A DNA stretch of 64,000 bases, taken from contig NZ_LIWB01000001.1 in assembly GCF_001905725.1 (NCBI RefSeq), positions 248,001 through 312,000 on the forward strand, given 5' to 3'. The stretch's first letter is position 1; each line of letters begins with the position of its first letter. The DNA is from Streptomyces sp. CB02400. GTDB taxonomy: Bacteria; Actinomycetota; Actinomycetes; Streptomycetales; Streptomycetaceae. Of this stretch, positions 59,551-64,000 are shown piece after piece. The translations under genes and the position numbers were made by a program. The notes under the pieces were generated by a model. It saw nothing but the letters and a program-made list of their open reading frames with translations. It made no database searches and was not told the DNA's origin.

Positions 59551-60192
59551 ATGGCGCTGTACGCGCTCCCGGAACTGCCGTACGACTACGCGGCACTCGC
59601 CCCGGTCATCAGCCCCGAGACCATCGAGCTGCACCACGACAAGCACCACGCGGCCTAAGTGAAGGGGGCCAACGACACCCTGGAGCAGCTCGCCGAGGCA
59701 CGGGAGAAGGAGACCTGGGGGTCGATCAACGGCCTGGAGAAGAACCTGGCCTTCCACCTCTCCGGGCACATCCTGCACTCGATCTACTGGCACAACATGA
59801 CCGGTGACGGTGGCGGCGAGCCGCTGGACAAGGACGGCGTGGGCGAACCGGCCGACGCCATCGCCGAGTCCTTCGGCTCCTTCGACCGCTTCAAGGCGCA
59901 GCTCTCCAAGGCGTCGGCCACCACCCGGGGTTCGGGCTGGGGCGTCCTGGCGTACGAGCCGCTGAGCGGCCGGCCGATCGTCGAGCAGGTCCACGACCAC
60001 CAGGGCAACGTCGCCCAGGGCTCCACCCCGATCCTGGTCTTCGACGCCTGGGAGCACGCCTTCTACCCGCAGTACAGGAACCAGAAGGTGGACTTCATCG
60101 AGGCGATGTGGAAGGTGGTCGACTGGCAGGACGCGGCCCGCCGGCACACCGCCGCCAAGGAGCGGGGCGACAGTCCGCCGCTCGCGCCGTGA
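59551..60192 (+). pseudogene. sodF: Fe-type superoxide dismutase with in-frame TAA
   Basis: The frame reads [16 protein letters not shown], then [12 protein letters not shown], a TAA at 59656-59658, then [18 protein letters not shown] and on to the end. The residue replaced by the stop is the conserved active-site Tyr in the HHxxYV motif (Tyr34 in E. coli numbering); TAC to TAA is a single change. All later signatures are intact: [36 protein letters not shown]. The remaining 178-codon frame begins with GTG directly after the stop, but would lack helix 1 and its metal His. Likely a recent pseudogene, unless it is a sequencing error or the stop is read through. Confidence 0.88.
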
Positions 60193-60195
60193 CAC

Positions 60196-60245
60196 ACGTC
60201 GGAGGGCTCCCGCACGGGACGGTCCGTGCGGGAGCCCTCCGACGT
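60196..60245. terminator. Perfect 22-bp bidirectional hairpin
   Basis: Arms 60196-60217 (ACGTCGGAGGGCTCCCGC plus ACGG) and 60224-60245 pair perfectly with the loop GACGGT. It separates the convergent sodF and MFS genes and abuts the MFS stop codon. Confidence 0.9.
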
Positions 60246-61445
60246 TCAGTGGGGCACCGGCTCGCCCTCCCGCTCCTTGAAGCGGACCCACCCCGAGCAC
60301 ACCGCCACCAGCACCGCGGACGCCGCGACCACCGCCATGCCGGTCGTCAGGTCCGAGTGGCCGGCGACGAAACCGATCAGGGCCGGGCCCGCCAGGAGGC
60401 CGGTGGTGCCCATGGCGGCGACCAGGGCGAGGGCGCCCGGTCCCTCCGTGGCGGCGGCGACGTAGAGACAGGGGGTCACCGTCGCCATGCCCAGGCCGAC
60501 GCAGGCGAAGCCGACGAGCGCGGGCCAGGTGCCGCCGGCCAGCAGCGCGAGGGCGAGACCGGTGCCGGCCATCGTGCTGCCCACCCGCACCATGCGCGCG
60601 TCGCCCCACCGGTTGCGCCAGCCGTCGCCCAGCAGACGGGCCACCACCATCATCACCGAGACGACGGCGATGCCCAGCGGCGCCAGCCGCCCCGACGCGC
60701 CGGTCTCCTCCGTCAGATAGAGCGCCGACCAGTCGTTCATGGCACCCTCGACGACCGTGCCGAACACCATGGCGCAGCCCAGTACGAGAGCCGTGCGCGA
60801 GGCACCCGTCAGGCTCCGCAGACCCTTCTTCCCGCCCTCGGCCGGCTGCTCCCCGGCCGGGGAAGCCGGGGGAGCGGGCGCGTCGGTGAGCACCCGGGGC
60901 TTGGAACCCGCCAGCAGCAGCACCCCCAGCCCCGCCGCCACGGCGAAGTGCGCGGTCACCGAGTGCGTCACGGTGTTCACCCCGGAGGCCAGCAGCGCGC
61001 CCCCGAGCGAGCCCCCGCTGAACGTCGCGTGCAACTGGGCCATCGCGGCCCGCCCGTAGTGGGACTCCAGGGCGGCGCCCTGCGCGTTCATGGCGACGTT
61101 CAGACAGCCGACGGCCATACCGTCGAGGAGGATCACCAGCAGGGCGAGCGGATAACTGCCGACTGCGGCCAGCACGGGCAGCACCGCCACCAGGGCCAGC
61201 GCGGACCAGAGCGCCAGCCGCCGGGCGCCCAGCCGCCGCATCAGCGGCGCGACCAGCGGGAAGGACACCGCCGCCCCGACCCCGGCGGCCATCAGCAGCA
61301 GACCCACCTCCGTCCCGCCCAGGTCGAAGCGGTCCTTGAGGGCGGGCAGCCGGGAGGCCCAGGTGGCGTACTGGAAACCGAGGAAGGAGAACAGGGCGGC
61401 GATCGCCAGTTGGTCACGGCGGAAATCGCCGAGGGTGGGCAGCAT
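60246..61445 (-). CDS. MFS transporter, twelve helices
   Basis: The 399-residue protein resembles the FucP/YbjJ-like MFS group: FLGFQYATWASRLPALKDRF at the start, RRLGARRLALWS between helices 2 and 3, and NAQGAALESHYGRAAMAQLH in the middle. A Pro/Ala-rich cytoplasmic loop of about 35 residues joins the halves. The ATG at 61445 lies six bases after the decarboxylase-GNAT gene on the same strand, so the two are co-transcribed. It may export the product of that operon. Confidence 0.85.
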   Translation of the reverse strand: MLPTLGDFRRDQLAIAALFSFLGFQYATWASRLPALKDRFDLGGTEVGLLLMAAGVGAAVSFPLVAPLMRRLGARRLALWSALALVAVLPVLAAVGSYPLALLVILLDGMAVGCLNVAMNAQGAALESHYGRAAMAQLHATFSGGSLGGALLASGVNTVTHSVTAHFAVAAGLGVLLLAGSKPRVLTDAPAPPASPAGEQPAEGGKKGLRSLTGASRTALVLGCAMVFGTVVEGAMNDWSALYLTEETGASGRLAPLGIAVVSVMMVVARLLGDGWRNRWGDARMVRVGSTMAGTGLALALLAGGTWPALVGFACVGLGMATVTPCLYVAAATEGPGALALVAAMGTTGLLAGPALIGFVAGHSDLTTGMAVVAASAVLVAVCSGWVRFKEREGEPVPH

Positions 61446-61450
61446 GGACG

Positions 61451-63157
61451 TCAGGACCCCTCTTCCGGGCCGCCGGAGCGGTCGTACTGGACCGGGCAGG
61501 ACATGTAGACGGCGCCGTCGCCGTAACTCCCGTGGAGCTCGGCCCCCGGCTCGGGCCGGTAACCGTGACCGGCCCAGAAGCCCCCCGTCCCGCCGACGGC
61601 GACCAGCGAGATCCGTTCGTACGACGACCGCCGCGCGACCGCCGTGAGGTGCCGCAGCAGTCTGCTGCCCAGCCCCCTGCCGCGCAGGTCGTCCGCGATC
61701 ACGAGGTCGTGCAGATGCAGATTGCGGGAGTCGTACGCCCGCTCCTCCGGCCGGGTCAGGTCCGGATACCGGAATCGTGGGTAGGGCAGGGCGAGCACAT
61801 AGCCGGCGACACGGTCACCGGTCTCCAGGACGAAGCAGGTCGCCGGGGCGGCCCGGCCCCGGGAGCGGAGCGCCTCGGCGCCCTCCGACAGCGAGGCCGG
61901 CGCGTACACCTCGGCCTCCAGCGCGGCGATCCGCGGCCAGTCGTCCTCGGCGATCGCGCGTACGCGCACCTCCGGGGTGTCACCGCCCACGCAGACGCGG
62001 GGGAGCGGGCCGAAGCCGTTGAAGCCCTCGGTCATGTAGCTGGCGGCGTACGCGCCCGCCGACAGCACCCAGACCGGGTCGCCCGACGCGACCGCCCTCG
62101 GCACCCGCACCCGGCGGTGCTCGTGGGCGTAGGCGTCGTCACTGTCGCAGGTGGGACCCGCGACCACGACCGGCACCAGGTCCGCGTCGGCCCCGTCCGG
62201 GTGGGACGGGTGGGACGGGAAGACGAGCGGGTACCGCACCTGGTCCATCTCGTACAGGCCGTTGAACTTCCCGCAGCTCAGGTACAGCCAGTGCTCCCGT
62301 TCCCCGTCCGGCCCGCGGCGGGACGTCAGCCGGGAGACATGGGCCCGGACCGCTCCGTGGTCGGCCACCAGATGGCGTCCCGGCTCGATGACGAAGGCCA
62401 GGGGGCGGGGGGAGAGGGACGTCAGCCGCTCCATGCCCTCGCGGAGCACGGCGAGGATCTTGTCCAGCGGGGGGTCGAGCCGTTCACCCCGGCGGTCGGC
62501 GTAGCCGAGCGCCGGCAGACCGCCGCCGAGGTTGACGTGGTCCGGCACGATCCCGCGGCCGTGCAGCGCCGCGAGCACCTCGGCGAGGGCCGCGAACGCC
62601 TGCTGCCACGCCTCGGCGGTCATCTGCTGCGACCCGACGTGCACCGAGAGACCGGCGGGGACCAGACCCGCGTCCCGCGCCGCCGCCAGCACCCGTACGG
62701 CGTCGTCCGCCGAGCACCCGAACTTCCGGCTCAGCCCCCACAGCGCACCCTCACCGCTGGTCGCCAGCCGGCAGAACACCCGGGCACCCGGCGCGTGTTC
62801 GGCCAGTGCCGCCACGTCCTCCACGCTGTCCGTGGCGAAGTCCCGCACACCGAGCCGGTACGCCCGAGCGATGTCCCGGTCGGACTTGACGGTGTTGCCG
62901 TAGTGGACCCGGTGCGCGGGCACGCCCGTCGCCAGCGCCCGGACGATCTCCCGGGGGCTCGCCGCGTCGAAACCGGCGCCCCGGCCGGCCAGACAGGCCA
63001 GGACCTCCTCCACGGGACACGCCTTCATCGCGAACCGCACGTCCACGCCGGGCAGTTCCGCGGTCAGCGCGCCGTACCGGGCGGCGATCCCGCCCAGGTC
63101 GTAGACGAGCGCGTCCTCGGTGGCGGCCGCGAGGGCGGCACGCAGGGCCGCGGTCAC
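61451..63157 (-). CDS. Type III PLP decarboxylase fused to a GNAT acetyltransferase
   Basis: The 568-residue protein has two enzymes. Residues 1 to about 395 are an ornithine/lysine-decarboxylase-like alanine-racemase fold: PLP Lys45 in RFAMKACP, HVGSQQ, PDHVNLGGGLP, IEPGRHLVADHG, and the cross-site Cys-Asp in GPTCDSDDAY. Residues about 400-568 are a GNAT domain: VRAIAEDDWPRIAALEAEVY and the acetyl-CoA site LRGRGLGSRLLRHL. It could decarboxylate a basic amino acid and acylate the resulting amine, as separate enzymes do in hydroxamate siderophore pathways. GTG at 63157 overlaps the upstream stop. Confidence 0.87.
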   Translation of the reverse strand: MTAALRAALAAATEDALVYDLGGIAARYGALTAELPGVDVRFAMKACPVEEVLACLAGRGAGFDAASPREIVRALATGVPAHRVHYGNTVKSDRDIARAYRLGVRDFATDSVEDVAALAEHAPGARVFCRLATSGEGALWGLSRKFGCSADDAVRVLAAARDAGLVPAGLSVHVGSQQMTAEAWQQAFAALAEVLAALHGRGIVPDHVNLGGGLPALGYADRRGERLDPPLDKILAVLREGMERLTSLSPRPLAFVIEPGRHLVADHGAVRAHVSRLTSRRGPDGEREHWLYLSCGKFNGLYEMDQVRYPLVFPSHPSHPDGADADLVPVVVAGPTCDSDDAYAHEHRRVRVPRAVASGDPVWVLSAGAYAASYMTEGFNGFGPLPRVCVGGDTPEVRVRAIAEDDWPRIAALEAEVYAPASLSEGAEALRSRGRAAPATCFVLETGDRVAGYVLALPYPRFRYPDLTRPEERAYDSRNLHLHDLVIADDLRGRGLGSRLLRHLTAVARRSSYERISLVAVGGTGGFWAGHGYRPEPGAELHGSYGDGAVYMSCPVQYDRSGGPEEGS

Positions 63158-64000
63158 CGGAGCGCGCCCCGGCTCGCGTGCACGAGGGCCTCCCAGGCGC
63201 CGATCAGCACCACGAAGTCCTCGGTGTCCAGCGCGGCCTCGTCCAGCAGCCGCTCCCGGTCGGCCGTCATGCCGCGCGCGAACTCGGCGTACTTCCCGCC
63301 CAGTCGCCCGTACGCCGCCGCGACCGTGTCCAGCCGCCGCTCGTTCTCCGTACGGTCCAGCCGCACGCTCTCGGTGAGGAACGCGGCGAACGGCGCCGGG
63401 TCGAGCCGCCCGCCGTCGTCCAGCAGCGCGTCGCCCGCTTCGGCCATCCGCTCGTAGACGTGGTGCAGGTACAGCATGGACAGCAGGAACTTCACGAACC
63501 GTGTCTGGTACGCCAGGAAGCCGGCGTGGGTGCGGCGCTCCCCGGTGTAGTAGTTCTCGATGTGCCGGTTGTGCAGGACACCGGGCAGCGCGGCGTCGTA
63601 CACGGCGTGGATGAGGAAGTAGTCACTGCCGATGGTCGCGGTGGCCGGCGGCAGCGGCAGCCGCTCGTACACGTCCCGGTCGAAGGCGATGTTGGACATG
63701 TCGACGCGCATCGGGTCGACCAGCGTCAGCGTCGAGTGGTCGCCCGTGAAGGGCAGCATCCCGGCGCCCTTGAAGGACTCCTCGGCCAGCTCCCGCTTCT
63801 GCTCGGCGGACCAGTGGCCGGGCGCCCACAGGCCGACGACCTCGTCGTACACCTCCTTGTCGAGCTCCCGTATCCCGCCGATGTCGACGGAGAGCTCCCC
63901 GATGAAGGAGGCGCCCACCATGGAGACGGGCCGGTCGGCGAGCGCGGGGTCGAGCGTCACCTCCGACACGCCGGCGAAGGCGTCACGGGCGCGCTTGCCC
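63154..64000 (-). CDS. Unrecognised protein, N-terminus beyond the right edge
   Basis: At least 281 codons are open from the window edge; the in-frame GTG at 63969 lacks a ribosome site, and the preceding codons (GKRARDAFAG) read like protein, so the true start is probably outside. The visible part is soluble and mostly helical towards its end, with DPMRVDMSNIAFDRDVYERL, HAVYDAALPGVLHNRHIENY and MLYLHHVYERMAEAGDAL. I do not recognise the family. It is the upstream partner of the decarboxylase-GNAT and MFS genes, with GTGA overlap, so it probably works in the same pathway. Confidence 0.7.
   Translation of the reverse strand, partial: GKRARDAFAGVSEVTLDPALADRPVSMVGASFIGELSVDIGGIRELDKEVYDEVVGLWAPGHWSAEQKRELAEESFKGAGMLPFTGDHSTLTLVDPMRVDMSNIAFDRDVYERLPLPPATATIGSDYFLIHAVYDAALPGVLHNRHIENYYTGERRTHAGFLAYQTRFVKFLLSMLYLHHVYERMAEAGDALLDDGGRLDPAPFAAFLTESVRLDRTENERRLDTVAAAYGRLGGKYAEFARGMTADRERLLDEAALDTEDFVVLIGAWEALVHASRGALR

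Noticed and set aside
59659..60192. Independent functional short SOD gene starting at GTG 59659
   Set aside because: It would lack the N-terminal helices and the first metal His, and it has no ribosome site of its own; it is better read as the remainder of a broken sodF.

Overview
The window reads as a chromosomal segment of a Streptomyces or very close relative. It is strongly GC-rich, GTG starts are common, and operons are tightly packed with 4-base GTGA/ATGA overlaps. It also has rare TTA (bldA-type) leucine codons in three genes, a large LAL-type LuxR regulator, a LAxTG sortase substrate, sugar ABC importers without their own ATPase, and a nickel-type SOD control box. I see no rRNA, tRNA, CRISPR array, phage or IS element. 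Both ends cut through genes.

Layout. 1-3121: an iron-siderophore importer (truncated binding lipoprotein, fused double FecCD permease), then a C39-like peptidase. 4484-9611: a secreted tannase-like esterase, a thioester-domain surface protein with a sortase signal, and a DUF4241 protein. 9916-14695: a urease operon ureAB(fused)-C-F-G-D. 14747-20364: a DUF5701 protein and a small streptogramin-resistance operon (SnoaL-like, Vat acetyltransferase, Vgb lyase) divergent from a LAL regulator carrying a TTA codon. 20544-24549: a HEAT-repeat protein, a decayed ureG fragment, and a secreted GH43/AbfB enzyme.

24573-36270 is one uninterrupted ten-gene minus-strand operon. It encodes an ATP-grasp ligase, a DUF364-type protein, a cysteine-synthase-like PLP enzyme, a dipeptide epimerase, an MFS exporter, a methyltransferase and a complete nickel/peptide-type ABC importer. 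Its promoter has a Zur-like sequence inside the -35/-10 spacer, shared with a divergent GNAT gene. The make-export-reimport logic resembles the staphylopine (cnt) systems with different biosynthetic enzymes. I regard it as a candidate undescribed metallophore locus and the best discovery lead here.

37060-48846 is a mannan-use locus: manno-oligosaccharide ABC importer, GH2 beta-mannosidase, LacI regulator, ROK kinase, mannose-6-phosphate isomerase and secreted GH5 mannanase with two CBM10 modules. Two palindrome classes (ACCGGT-centred and GACAACGTTGTC) mark its promoters. 48932-51148: a DHA2 drug exporter divergent from a MerR regulator. 51419-59480: a C4 acid-sugar catabolic cluster (DeoR regulator, PdxA2-like dehydrogenase, DUF1537-type kinase, and divergently an aldo/keto reductase, HpaI-like aldolase, 2-hydroxyacid dehydrogenase and a degenerate NRAMP homologue). 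59551-60192: a sodF-type superoxide dismutase interrupted by one stop codon. 60246-64000: an MFS transporter, a PLP decarboxylase-GNAT fusion and an unrecognised protein that runs off the right edge.

Several genes show recent repeat-driven change: a 21-bp minisatellite at the epimerase/MFS junction, an in-frame palindromic repeat in the mannosidase, and a 167-bp tandem duplication that made a chimeric small ORF.
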